NCBI GenBank assembly: GCA_030374765.1
Contig: JARGXX010000037.1
Coordinates: forward strand, 62,001 to 126,000
DNA length: 64,000 nucleotides
Reading direction: 5' to 3'
Origin: Agarophyton chilense
Taxonomy: Eukaryota; Rhodophyta; Florideophyceae; Gracilariales; Gracilariaceae
Part shown: in pieces, positions 20,452 to 30,462 of the stretch
Layout: each line of letters begins with the position of its first letter
Position numbering within the stretch: the first letter of the stretch is position 1
Notes under the pieces: model-generated
The model's input: the letters and a program-made list of their open reading frames with translations, nothing else
Database searches by the model: none
What the model was told of the DNA's origin: nothing
Translations under genes and position numbers: made by a program

Positions 20452-21866
20452 CTAGCTCTGGAGTTTGAGTGACTCGTAGGAGCTTCCTAGAAGAGATATG
20501 TGCTGAAACAGGTCAGCCACATCATTTGTGAACTTGGAGTTGTTTCCTGCATATTTCTGAACTTCTGCAAGCATTTGTTTATCCCCAAGAATAACTTGAT
20601 CGCGCTGCGATAGTTGAGTGGGGTCTTTGGCTTTCAGGATCGCGGCAAGATATGCATTACTGAACTTTTGTCCCCCAAGAGTTAGCTGTGAAACATTAGA
20701 AGAGACTAGTACTGCTCCCCGTTTTGACCTCGTAACCTTTCCGTATGTCACATCGTCAAGGTCATCAAATTCTTCTTCGTCGTCTTCTCCTATGGCCACG
20801 GATTTCATTTTCGCAGCTCGATTCTGGCCTATGTCAGCAAGGGACCCGATTGCCCCGTGAAACAAAACAACATCTCGAGCTCCAATGAGGCCAGCCCCCT
20901 CGAATGCCGTTTTTAACTCGCTGGCAGAGGCCCCAGGCTTAAAAAGGCCAGTCTTGCCTTCGGGATCTGCCTCACTGGCATCTTCACGACCAAGCTGGAT
21001 CACAATGCGAGGACCTCCTGTGATCTCCACGGCAACAGCTCCCGCAAAGGCACAAGTGTCAGCATAGCTCATGTCTTGACGCTGTAGGGTACGGATGGAT
21101 TCTATAGCTTCGTGAGCCGTCTGTAGTTCTTTGTTCGTTTCCCGATTGAGTTCGAATCGCAAGCTTCCATTTGGTCCTCCGTCAAAAGTTTCTGGATTGA
21201 ATGTCAACGCATCATGTAAGGTCAATTGAAAGAAGTATGGCAGGAGTTCTGGCCTCTGTGTCAGCGCATTACGTATGTTTTGCTTCACCTCTGAGGAGTT
21301 CAACGTTGATGAGTTTAATCCGAATATGATTGACACCAAGAGAAAACGAATGTAGAAGTCAGTGGTCAGAACTCGGGACACTCGTGGTGAGCAGCATTTC
21401 ATGCACTATGCTGCTCGTGGGAAATGTCCTTGCGTTTCGACATGAGAAACAGGTCCATAGACTTACTGTTAATAGCGCTCACTTTCAGCTCTGTGTCATG
21501 AGTTTGATAGGCAATGTGGACGGTTAGAAGGTCTCCTTTCTGAGTGCAGAACCTTGGGGGGACTTTCTTTGTTTTTGATGCTCAGTCCAAGAAAAACTTA
21601 CCCTTGTCTCCGAACCTCTCAGTGTCGATACTCACTGCTGCATCTGACATCTGAGGTAGCAATGATGTCACCATAGAAGCAGATAAAATGCAAGCTGTAG
21701 ATACGAAGGCGCGTCTTGAAGGGCTAGTAACGTCATGGTCACGAGATGACATCCACAGGTTACTATTCTGACTCCTTCGTGTCCCATTCCGAAATTGGAA
21801 AACCTGAGGGAAGTGAGAAACAAACGCAAGGGACATATGGTTCTGCATCGAAGTTCCGTTCTTCAT
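20452..21866 (-). CDS. TL29/APX4-like thylakoid lumen protein of the class I peroxidase fold, two exons
   Basis: Exon 1 21866-21602 and exon 2 21290-20452, 367 aa, with a 311-nt intron (donor GTAAGT, acceptor CTCAG, phase 1). Exon 1 encodes a plastid-transit-like N-terminus, then SRRAFVSTACILSASMV with an alanine-rich cleavage region (SDAAVSIDTERFGDK), resembling a bipartite thylakoid-lumen signal. Joining the exons gives FGDKEVKQNIRNAL, as in plant TL29. Peroxidase landmarks are altered: the distal segment reads FFQLTLHDALTF, keeping the His but losing the catalytic Arg and Trp. The proximal haem His is not found at DVVLFHGAIGS. It keeps GGPNGSLRFE and EADPEGK. It is probably not an active haem peroxidase; TL29 is a lumenal protein of unclear function. 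Confidence 0.85.
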
Positions 21867-23149
21867 GGCCAGCTTTATCTGCAACAAGCTCAACAATTGT
21901 GAAAATAACGCTAATTGGCTTCGTATGCAAGAGTTAAAGCATCATTGAAAGCATAGCAGTAAAGCAGGCGCCTAGGATGATTTTGTAACATCCATGGGTG
22001 GTTACGTCTTCTTTCTCGGAAACTCAGGTGCTCGCATACCAGGTCGATCTCCAATGCGATTGCAGAGGTCAAACCCTCGGTCTCTATCTCCTATCCAATT
22101 AAATTAAATGGAAATTTTGATCACGCTACAGTAGCTCTATTCTCGGGCTCGCGACAGGCCTCGCTTCCTCTGAATCATTACCATGTTACTCTGCATGCAG
22201 GAAAGCTCTGCCGTCTTGAAAACAGTTTTACTTGTTCTCAAAAAGCTATCGTTATCTCGCACGAGAGTACCCTCTGTTAGCGCAAAGGAAGCAGAAGCGA
22301 CGCTTTCAGAATTTTGAGGGACATAAAAATACTGTGGTATTAAGGTCACTACAACGAATTGCTCATGTGGTATTGACTGGGTTTGGGAAAAGAAAGCTTT
22401 CCTAACACTATCGGGAACACGCGCGCGCATGCTTGTCGCGTAGGAAGAGAGAGTTTTCTCGCAAAGGCTGTCATGCCTGGGAAAACTGCCCCGTGCGCTA
22501 ATGTATAGAAAGCGATAGCTATAGGGTGGGGAAATGGTTGGAGTTTGATACTATACAAACCTGCATTGTGTAATCGAACACAGCCAAGTCAGTTCGTACC
22601 TCAAGAAACGTGGTCCTTCAGCCGTACCAAACATGTCTCGCGGAGACGACCACCGTTTGAGTCTCACTTGAAACCATTGGCGCACTATGTTCATCCAAAA
22701 CAAAGTATCTTCTGCAAGCCTTGAAATACCATGCCACGGTGCGACTGATAATTGCACGCGTCGAAGATAGTTGGAACTGACCTTCTACACGCAGTACGCT
22801 TGCTTTCCAATGAGAAGTCTTTTTGAACCAGAAACGTTCTACCCTCCGCTGTAATAGGGCTACCTAGTCAGTCTGTAAAAGAAAGATCTACAAGGCAAAG
22901 ACGATTCTCTTGACAACCTTGGCAAGGTTTCAGATGTACGTCTTGCTTCTGGACCACAGAATTCAAACGAGGCTTCCTACGTAGAGTTGCAATTTGTTCA
23001 CCAGGAAGGATCTTAATAATTTGAGTACGCTATGGCATGTAACCTACCTGACCGGATACCGTAATAATCTTGTAAATATAAAACCTCAAATCCATCCATG
23101 ACTTGACCAATGTCGCACGTACCCAGACTTGAACTGCGACCGTAACATA
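21867..23149. other. 1.3-kb intergenic region, no gene recognised
   Basis: Contains the promoter side of the TL29-like gene and the 3' flank of the GALNT-type gene. Minus-strand ORFs at 22137-22430 and 22551-22757 are short, overlap other frames and show no domain; they could be relics but cannot be supported. Confidence 0.45.
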
Positions 23150-24667
23150 TCAGATCCATGTCCTTCCCTGCGTTGCTGGGTGCCATGGGTGATGAACACC
23201 AGCATATTTGACCATTACGTGTTTATCAAACCAGTCGAAATCCCTGCATTGGTTCTTATCAATTACTTCTTGCTGCTGTAGCGCATACTTGTCCGTCTTC
23301 ATCTCATTTGCAAATATTTTCCACTCTTCGGGCAGCGTTTCGGACCCCAGCACTTTTTTGTAGTACCCTGTTCTCGCAGTAGAGTGCTTTGCCCACCGTT
23401 CCATAACACGAATGTTGTTTCTCGTGGTGATCTTTGAGAAATTACTGGACGGCATCCCGTCCACAAGAAATGGTCCGGGTTGGCCAAGGTGAAGACTGTC
23501 GGTGAGCTTTTGGGGAAGTTGGGGCGGCCATCGGCCTGTGTCCTTGATATGTTGTCGGTACATGTGACCGACTCTTGAACACGGAACCATTACCACCCGA
23601 CCTCCACAGCACCACATCTTTAAAGCAAAGTCCGTATTTTCTCCACCCCAGACGTACATGCCTTCATCGTACCCACCTAGCTCCGTGAAAACATCACTCC
23701 GCACAGCGAACAAACTTCCTGCAGCGAATGGGGTTTCATACGGAAGCCTTCTACCTGGCTTTTCCTTTTCAGGTCCATTCTCATCTGGGCCACCAAAACG
23801 GGATCGTTGATAACTGAACCAGAATTTGTCAGAGATCACACCCAACAGCAGATCTCCGCTTCCTGGTCCATACGACCAATCAAGGTCGTTGATGATGTCA
23901 AGCGTTTGAGCTGCAATCGTTTTTGGTTTCTCAATTATTGGCAGTAAAAGATGTTGCAGCCATGTTGCGCTGAGCATTTCTACATGACTATCAACAAAGA
24001 CAAGGACATCGCCCGTTGCAACCTTTGAACCCCGCATTCGACATCTGGCGACGCCTTCTCTCTCAGCATTTGTCAAAATCTTCACCTTTGGGCTTACAAG
24101 TTTTAGTTGCTCCAACTCTGTTTCGTTGATAGCGTCTCGATATGGCGGCAATCCATTGTCATCCACAATGATGATGTCTTTTAACAATGAAGGTGGACTG
24201 CGAGCTATAATAGTTTGCACAGTTAGCGATAGCATTCCATCCTGCTCGTTTTGAGTGGTAACAATGACACTCGCTGTGGGCATGGCGCTCTCATTGAAGC
24301 GATAGTGACCGCACATGCCCGTAAAGTAAGCTGACACGTTCAGCTTACGCACTGCTGGCAGTCCAGGAACGTACATCCGAGAAAAGAAGTCATCAACGGT
24401 GTCCTCTAGCCACCACGGCGGATCCTCAAAGCCGTTGATTGTGTTGACATTTGTTGAACACGTCAGAACGTGAGCAAACCAGCCGAACGCGGCCATAAAT
24501 AGCGCGAGAAGCAAATGAGATAGAGTGTGCTTGAAGGGGCTAAAGATTGCTCTTTCAAGCGAATTTGCGCGTGTCTTCGATGGAGATAGCTGATCCATTG
24601 CGTTTTGTGATGCAACTTTCGTAGACCGCGGCTTTCTGCGGACATGGGAGAACGACGGGATAGTCAT
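23150..24667 (-). CDS. Polypeptide GalNAc-transferase-like (GT27) type II Golgi enzyme without lectin domain
   Basis: Single exon, 505 aa, ATG at 24667. A cytosolic basic tail precedes a signal anchor (LSHLLLALFMAAFGWFAHVL). The GT-A catalytic domain shows PTASVIVTTQNEQ near residue 130, KDIIIVDDNG, the metal-binding D-x-H motif within VFVDSHVE near residue 225, and the UDP-GalNAc segment VWGGENTDFALKMWCCGG near residue 345, followed by CSRVGHMYR. These are hallmarks of GALNT enzymes that start mucin-type O-glycans on Ser/Thr. The ricin-type lectin domain usual in animal GALNTs is missing; the protein ends after KYAGVHHPWHP. Absence of the lectin domain could mean unusual acceptor choice. N-glycosylation sites occur in the stem. 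Confidence 0.88.
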   Translation of the reverse strand: MTIPSFSHVRRKPRSTKVASQNAMDQLSPSKTRANSLERAIFSPFKHTLSHLLLALFMAAFGWFAHVLTCSTNVNTINGFEDPPWWLEDTVDDFFSRMYVPGLPAVRKLNVSAYFTGMCGHYRFNESAMPTASVIVTTQNEQDGMLSLTVQTIIARSPPSLLKDIIIVDDNGLPPYRDAINETELEQLKLVSPKVKILTNAEREGVARCRMRGSKVATGDVLVFVDSHVEMLSATWLQHLLLPIIEKPKTIAAQTLDIINDLDWSYGPGSGDLLLGVISDKFWFSYQRSRFGGPDENGPEKEKPGRRLPYETPFAAGSLFAVRSDVFTELGGYDEGMYVWGGENTDFALKMWCCGGRVVMVPCSRVGHMYRQHIKDTGRWPPQLPQKLTDSLHLGQPGPFLVDGMPSSNFSKITTRNNIRVMERWAKHSTARTGYYKKVLGSETLPEEWKIFANEMKTDKYALQQQEVIDKNQCRDFDWFDKHVMVKYAGVHHPWHPATQGRTWI

Positions 24668-25039
24668 AGATGCTATCTGGTACTAGCGGTCACGATTTGG
24701 AGTCGAATAATACTGGAGGTGAAAAGAGTGAAGTCGGGGGAGCTACGTGCTAGGTATACCATAAAGGGTTAGGATTGCTACCTTGGTACATCGGCCAGTG
24801 GAGTAAAGGGTTAGCAATCGTACAGTAAATTCAAAGAGCAGACGAATTGGGTTGGGCTTATGAGAAATACCTTCATACCGAGAGCTATGATGAGTATGAC
24901 GTATAGGCGCGATGGGGAGCCTTGCGCAATCACCTGGGAAAGCTCGAGCCGGGTGGTGCACCGTGTGCGTGTGTGTGCGCTCTGCGCGCCGTTTTCGCAT
25001 TTGCGAGCTATTGTGACTGCGCGCCCGCTATCTACAAAT

Positions 25040-25292
25040 AAATCGCCTGATTTCATTACCAACTACCCTTCGTACGAAAAGTACGTCACTAACCTGCTCG
25101 GGCACGAGAATCTTCGCGAGGGAATAGTGTGGCGCCTCGCCTCCAAGACAGTGCAACATGGTGGTGCTAGGCATCACCGACCAGGGCATTTGCGTGATGC
25201 AACTCATTCCCATAGCTTTAGGCAAGGTCAAGGGTGAAAAGGAGCTGCCCCTGGCATCCTGGCTCATGAAGTCCCCGAGTGCAGAGATGTGA
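25040..25292 (+). pseudogene. Probable decayed fragment of an M16 metallopeptidase (insulysin/nardilysin type)
   Basis: One frame reads SPDFITNYPSYEKYVTNLLGHENLREG, resembling the conserved segment of M16 peptidases in which a K-x-x-x-YVSHLLGHEGPGS pattern follows the catalytic domain. After about 100 nt the similarity continues in another frame from 25158 (MVVLGITDQGICVMQLIPIAL, cf. the FxVSxxLTxEG strand), ending at TGA 25290-25292. No zinc-binding HxxEH is present. A frame break and loss of the rest indicate a relic. Similarity is weak and was judged by eye; it could also be an exon pair of an unrecognised gene. Confidence 0.35.
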
Positions 25293-26112
25293 AGAAATGG
25301 TTATCGGGGCGAGCCAAAGCTGACGAACACGACGACTATGTTCATCCTTCGGTAGCTTTCATTGCTCTGCCCAAGAAGCTCGCAATCCGCAGCGCCTCAA
25401 CTCCACGTAGATAAGCTGAATGTCCTTCGAAACGACCATCTCAATATGTGGGAGATCTTGAGAAGAGGCCCATTTCCTTAGTTGTGTGCGGCACTAGTCC
25501 TCAAGCCCATGTTTTTTGCGATCGCCAGAGCGGGATAGAAAGAAGCCTATGGTGAGCACTTTTCCTAACGAGAGCCGTTATAAGACCTTTAAGACCTAAA
25601 TCCCTTAAATTCAGGAAGTTCCGCTCTTTGAGACATCTGCTTCTATATCGCTGCACCCAAAGATTCCCTTGACATTCCTCATTGTAGTCTTACGAGGGCT
25701 TGCTGATCTAATTCTTCGTGTAATTTCATCGACGACTCGAGACTCCGGGACGCTCTTCATTGATTGAATGCGCTCTAACTATTGCCGGCATAAAGCCACA
25801 ACCCTTGTTTAGAAACAGAGCCCACAAATATTTCAATCAAATCTTCATGCACTTCCAGGATTCTAGATACATGCGTCCACAAATCCGCATCAGGTGAGGC
25901 CCCAGATGCGTCGAGCGATGCATCATGGGACCTCACCAGCTCTTCCAAACAATCGCCAAACGAGATAGGCAATACCGCTCTGGGTTGAAGAAGAAGATCG
26001 CTAAAAACGCCTTTTCTCTCATGCTTGGAAGCATTTTTCCATCTAGACAATAGCACCTCTTGAGGACTCATTGACTGCAACAATTTATAGGCTTTCCCCA
26101 AAACTTGTCACG
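25293..26112. other. Unassigned region with one minus-strand ORF (26101-25775)
   Basis: Mostly unassigned. The minus-strand ORF of 108 aa (MGKAYKLLQSMSPQEVLLS start) has a plausible helical composition and abuts retrotransposon copy 2, which lies on the opposite strand. I recognise no family. It may be a fragment of another repeat or chance. Confidence 0.3.
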
Positions 26113-26416
26113 GTATGCTTTGCTTGCATCCATTGGGGTCGTACTTACAGAAGAAAAGGCTCTATTGTACCTGTAGGCCGGGGGTGCTCAATGATGTAGA
26201 TCATTATGTCTTAAGATGCCCGTCGAGAACTATGTCAAGAAGAATATGTTTGCCCCCTGTGCAAGAACGTCAAGGCCTAGCGGTAGACGAAATCATCAAG
26301 AAGTGGCCAGAAAAAATGCTGGTCTTCCTAGTGAGGGAACGTTTTTTTGACAAAGAACGCTCTGCACTACGTAGGAATTAGACAAGTGTGCCCGTAAAGA
26401 GAGAGAGAGAGAGAGA
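26113..26416 (+). mobile_element. 5'-truncated non-LTR retrotransposon 3' end (copy 2), ending in a GA repeat
   Basis: Frame 26115-26381 encodes LYCTCRPGVLNDVDHYVLRC, ERQGLAVDEIIKKWPEK and LVRERFF, clearly homologous to copy 1 at 12.4 kb. The following UTR again has ACGTTC...CTACGTAG...CCCGTA then a (GA)n run at about 26398-26416. The shared microsatellite tail suggests that the element ends in GA repeats instead of poly(A). Confidence 0.62.
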
Positions 26417-27414
26417 ATTTCTTCAAGCTGAACCGCTTCGTATTAATTCCGGTCGTCTTCAAACAATGATCTCCGTCATAGAGGCATCATCTTGAATTTT
26501 TCTAATGACCGTAGAATACAAAGCTTCGAAGACCATAGGCATGTACCCTTGTTTGCCTGCGACCACATCGCGTCTTTGATCATATGCCATCGGTTTAAAA
26601 TACTAGCCCTCGACTTTTCTAAGTGTCGAGTTCGATGTGCTCTCGCCCCGGCTCCCGCTCCCGCTTTGAAAGAACAAGCTTTGGTTTCTGGCTTCTGTGT
26701 AGCTGAATATTGATTGTGCGACTAATCGATTTGTTTCTTTCTCAAAATCATTCACAGCTTTAGAACGTGCGCATCGCTTCCGTCTTCCCTAATTTGGTCT
26801 TGGTTTCGAACGACTTCTTCTCGTCGGCAAACTCGCGCACACATTTCTCGGTACTAGAGAGGGTCTTCGTCGTTACAGGTGCCTTGAATGCTCTTCCATT
26901 ATTTCCCGAGTAAGCGTCTGTGCAAAAAGCCTTCAGCTACGCCCAAAGAAAAAACAGGGCATCCCTCGGGCCCGAAATTCCCTCATGGTCATGCCATATC
27001 TACTCCTTACAAAGCCTTCAATGCGTGCCAGAAACGGAATTTCTTGCGAAGCACGGGCCATGAGTTGCGGTTCGAGTTGATGCGCCGTTTCCTTTCAATT
27101 CCAGTTCCCTCCGCACCAGGTTCGACTCTGATCGTACTCGACGCGATCCAGCGAAGATGTACACCAACCCTACTTTCTCCGTGCGTTGACCTAGGCAATT
27201 TGAATTGGAAGCAGTCCCCGCTTTCTTTTGCTCAAAGCCGTCGAGAAAGCATCTTCATCATGAGTATAAAGGCACGGGAATCAGAGGCTTCCCCGGTTTA
27301 TTCCATCCTTCATCTCACTCACAGTGCGCAATCTACCGATCGAACCTCGCACATTCAAGGTCTTTAATCATTCTGCTTAAGTCGCGCCGATTACGCTTGT
27401 GTACGAGTGTCAAG
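26417..27414. other. Intergenic, promoter side of the secreted-protein gene
   Basis: About 1 kb with no convincing gene. The 26888-27367 ORF lies in another frame and looks like chance. A TATA-like motif at 27265 is listed separately. Confidence 0.45.
27265..27270 (+). promoter_or_regulatory. TATA-like element upstream of the secreted Cys-rich protein gene
   Basis: TATAAA within ATGAGTATAAAGGCAC, about 145 bp before ATG 27415. Position fits a transcript with a 115-nt leader. Supported by sequence alone. Confidence 0.4.
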
Positions 27415-28389
27415 ATGGGTTTCCGACTCACGCCATTGATGTGCTCTTTTCTTTTGAACTGTTTGCTGTATACTGGATCAGAAGCCCAATCTCTTGGAAC
27501 ATCCGAATGTGCGATGACCAATGATTCCTGTCAGTGTTCTCAATCGCCGCCGTCCGGAAGCTGTCTGAAGTACCAAGGCGAAGGTTTGTGCTTGCTCGGT
27601 GTGTGCCAGGCCTCGTACAAGTGCGACTGTCTTGGATATGAAAAGTGCAAACGGTCTAGCTGTGCGGTGTATACGGCGATGGAGAACACGATTCCAAGTG
27701 AGCTCGTGCCGTTTGGGTGCCATTTATCTCCTGGAGCGGGGTCATGCACTACTTTTGATTCTATTTTGGACACGGCGGAGGCAGCTGTGAATGCCAAAAC
27801 TGAGGCTCGTCATTCAAGCGATGAGGCGACTGATGAGAGTGTAGCTGCACAGTCGTTGGTGTCAGAAATACAAGCTGAAGCTGCAAGCATCAATGATTAT
27901 CTGAACACAATCGACTCGATTCGAGGCGAAATGACTCCTGAAGAAGAAAAGGAAATCTACGGCAACGCGAGGATTGTTCAAGATTCTGTGACGGAAAGCA
28001 CGCGCATGGCTTTAGACGTTACCATAGAAGCAGGCAAAGCATTTGAGTTGAATTTGAAAGCTGCTGAAATGGCCGGGGTTGCGGCGGCTGCCGAGGAAGA
28101 CATGCAGAAGACGAAGAACAAGCTGAAAGTAGAAGAGTCAAAAGCAAAAAGTCAAAACCAAAACTGTTCTGCCTGTAAAACGCTTGAGGCGGAGCTCGCA
28201 ACACTAGAGCAGCTGCGCAAGGAAGCGGCTGTGAACGCTGGGAAGGCAGCGAGGAGCAGTCGAGACCACAAAGATAAGGCTGTGGACATTGTGAGAAAGA
28301 TCCGTGAGACGCGAGGGAATAGTGGACTTGCTCTTGGGAAGACGCGAAATGGGATCAACAAATTGAAGAATCGCCTTAGCCAATCCTAG
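27415..28389 (+). CDS. Secreted Cys-rich plus coiled-coil protein, family not recognised
   Basis: 324 aa from ATG 27415; the frame is open further upstream but only from a TTG and non-protein-like. A clear signal peptide (LTPLMCSFLLNCLLYTGSEA) is followed by a compact domain of about 100 residues with at least 14 cysteines, in spacings such as CQCSQ...CLKY...CLLGVCQ...CDCLGYEKC. The rest (residues 115-324) is rich in Ala, Glu and Lys and strongly helical, probably coiled coil, with one C-x-x-C (CSACK). Function unknown; the domain order suggests an extracellular binding head on a helical stalk, without a membrane anchor. No neighbouring gene hints at a role. Confidence 0.8.
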   Translation: MGFRLTPLMCSFLLNCLLYTGSEAQSLGTSECAMTNDSCQCSQSPPSGSCLKYQGEGLCLLGVCQASYKCDCLGYEKCKRSSCAVYTAMENTIPSELVPFGCHLSPGAGSCTTFDSILDTAEAAVNAKTEARHSSDEATDESVAAQSLVSEIQAEAASINDYLNTIDSIRGEMTPEEEKEIYGNARIVQDSVTESTRMALDVTIEAGKAFELNLKAAEMAGVAAAAEEDMQKTKNKLKVEESKAKSQNQNCSACKTLEAELATLEQLRKEAAVNAGKAARSSRDHKDKAVDIVRKIRETRGNSGLALGKTRNGINKLKNRLSQS

Positions 28390-29299
28390 ACCACGTGCTG
28401 TGATTAGTGTGGAATAGCAACTTACAATCTACAACACAAGTTCCATTTAAGATATGATGGTAGATGTTTTGTGATTTCTTTAACTGATTAGCAGTTAAGT
28501 CGGATATAAACCATCATGACGTCGAAAATCGTAAGATATATATGCTTCTTATGTAGTAGTTTCTGCGTCTCAAGCAATTATGACTCCGTCATTTAACAAT
28601 CTCTCAATGTAAAACGAGTTTAGATTGAAAGCATTCTTCTTCAGAACAACATTCGACGAACCATTGCTTTACACTGCACTTCCCGTTAACAGTTTTTTGC
28701 AGTATCATCCGACATGAACGTTTTCTGAACACTAAAGACGGTATCTGTATCATTCTCGTCAAAGAAGAGCAATCCGTAATCCTTGAAGGCAACTTTTCGA
28801 TTGTAGGTAATCAATTTTAATATAATCGATGACATCCCAAGCCTAGTATGAAATACTCTTGAGTGACAACAGAAAAAACGTCCACATATGGACAGAACAT
28901 GCTCCCGGTTGCAGATTAAACCTGCTCCAATCACGACCCCACGTTACCGCTCTCGCCAGTTTGATTTGCAGCGCACACAAGAAGATGATGGGGACAGTCG
29001 TCGATGACGAAATGCTTCTGGGTTCGGAGACATGAAAGAAACCTGATGATTTCGTTTTTGTACTGTGTAGCCGCCAAACTTGTGTACCACGAGTATGGTT
29101 CTGTCCTTGCTCACTACGTCTATGGAGGGAAATTGTGAAGGTTTTTGGGGTCCAAGCTGAACTGAACCTTATCCCTCATACCCCTCTGTTTGAGCTACGA
29201 TTAAGCTTCATTCCTTCAACCTACGTCCAGGATGTTGGACGCATGTAGTCTGTGGTTCGTTTCATTAAGGCACAAAATGCTTCGACTATGATACAGAAC
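28390..29299. other. Intergenic, no gene seen
   Basis: About 900 bp of AT-richer sequence with short ORFs only. Nothing recognisable before retrotransposon copy 3. Confidence 0.45.
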
Positions 29300-29740
29300 T
29301 GAGCTCCACCATGTGAAGGCGCGCCTTTCGCACAAGAGCAAAAGCAAAAATGTTTTCAAAGCCAACCTTGATGACATCGTCAACGAAAGGGATGCAAGGA
29401 GGGCAGAAGCAACACTTGCGCAATTTGCAAATAAACATGTGCCATCACTGCACCCTGTTAGTTCGTATATGGACGGAAAGGTGACTCGATGTAATTGCGG
29501 AACAGCGGTTAAGGAAGGCGTCGATCATGTTCTGTTCCAATGCGCGTTGACAAATGCAACTCGTCGTGATGAAATGTCGACGCCCAGAGAAAGACAAGGT
29601 AAGTCCTTAGTAGATATGATTAAGCAGTGGCCGTTGCGGTTTTTGGCCTTCTTTAAGAGAGAGAATTACCTTTAGGGGCATTTCTCCTGCCGCTTCGAAA
29701 TTAGAAACGGCACACCATAGTAAAGAAGAAGAAGGATCGC
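29300..29740 (+). mobile_element. Non-LTR retrotransposon 3' end (copy 3, more divergent)
   Basis: Frame 29313-29675 encodes ARRAEATLAQFANKHVPSLHP, then CNCGTAVKEGVDHVLFQC, RERQGKSLVDMIKQWPLR and FKRENYL, aligned block by block with copies 1 and 2. The C-x-C...DH...C motif is kept. The tail after the stop is AAGAAGAAGAAGG in place of GA repeats. The divergence suggests an older insertion or a sister family. Confidence 0.55.
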
Positions 29741-30462
29741 TTTGGATGAGAACGGTAAATCGTGAGGAGACGAATCCCAACATACTTCAAACGCTTGTAC
29801 CTCCAGGGGATGCCCTTCGAGGGATTGTCAATGAGAGCAATTGCGTTTTGCTAGTCCTGTAGCAAACTCAACGCTTGTTTGCACTACCTTTCTTTCGCCA
29901 GTCAGGATTGTTAGAGACGAAGGGTTTGGGGCTTTTTTGCCCTGCAGGATGCATATATACACTGAAAACAAGGCCAAGATGAACCAGCAAAGACGTCGCA
30001 CTTTGTGATTCACACCCAACAGCAGCACACACGCGGCATAATCCTCTAGTAAAAGGCGTTCTTGATTCTTGCGATTCGTTCACATCTGTGCTATTCACAT
30101 TATCTTGATAGAATAAGTATCTTGATAGAATAAGCATAAGATGCCTACTGCGAACTTTCGTTGGTTAGTAGGACTTTGTTTGCTGATCTGCACTAGAAAC
30201 TTAGACATGAGGTTATTGTTCCAAATCAATAGTTCTGATACGCTTTCACTGTGATACCACCATTAAAGTAGATGTATTCGTGTGACATGAATCTTTCGTG
30301 TTCCGGCATCCTAAAGTATATCCATAAAACTCGTTTCGAAAGTGTCGAATAGGAAAAAGTGAAATCTGGCATTAGGACTTCTTGAATCCTCATGGTTGAA
30401 TGTGGAGATTGTGTGGCATTAGAGATTGTTGCGTGTATTTCAGTTAAAGAGCGATTCGTCAT
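29741..30462. other. Intergenic; includes a 17-bp perfect tandem duplication
   Basis: No gene seen. TATCTTGATAGAATAAG occurs twice in direct succession at 30101-30117 and 30118-30134. Confidence 0.5.

Noticed and set aside
22137..22757. Minus-strand ORFs in the TL29-GALNT spacer
   Set aside because: Short, overlapping, no recognisable motif or splice logic.
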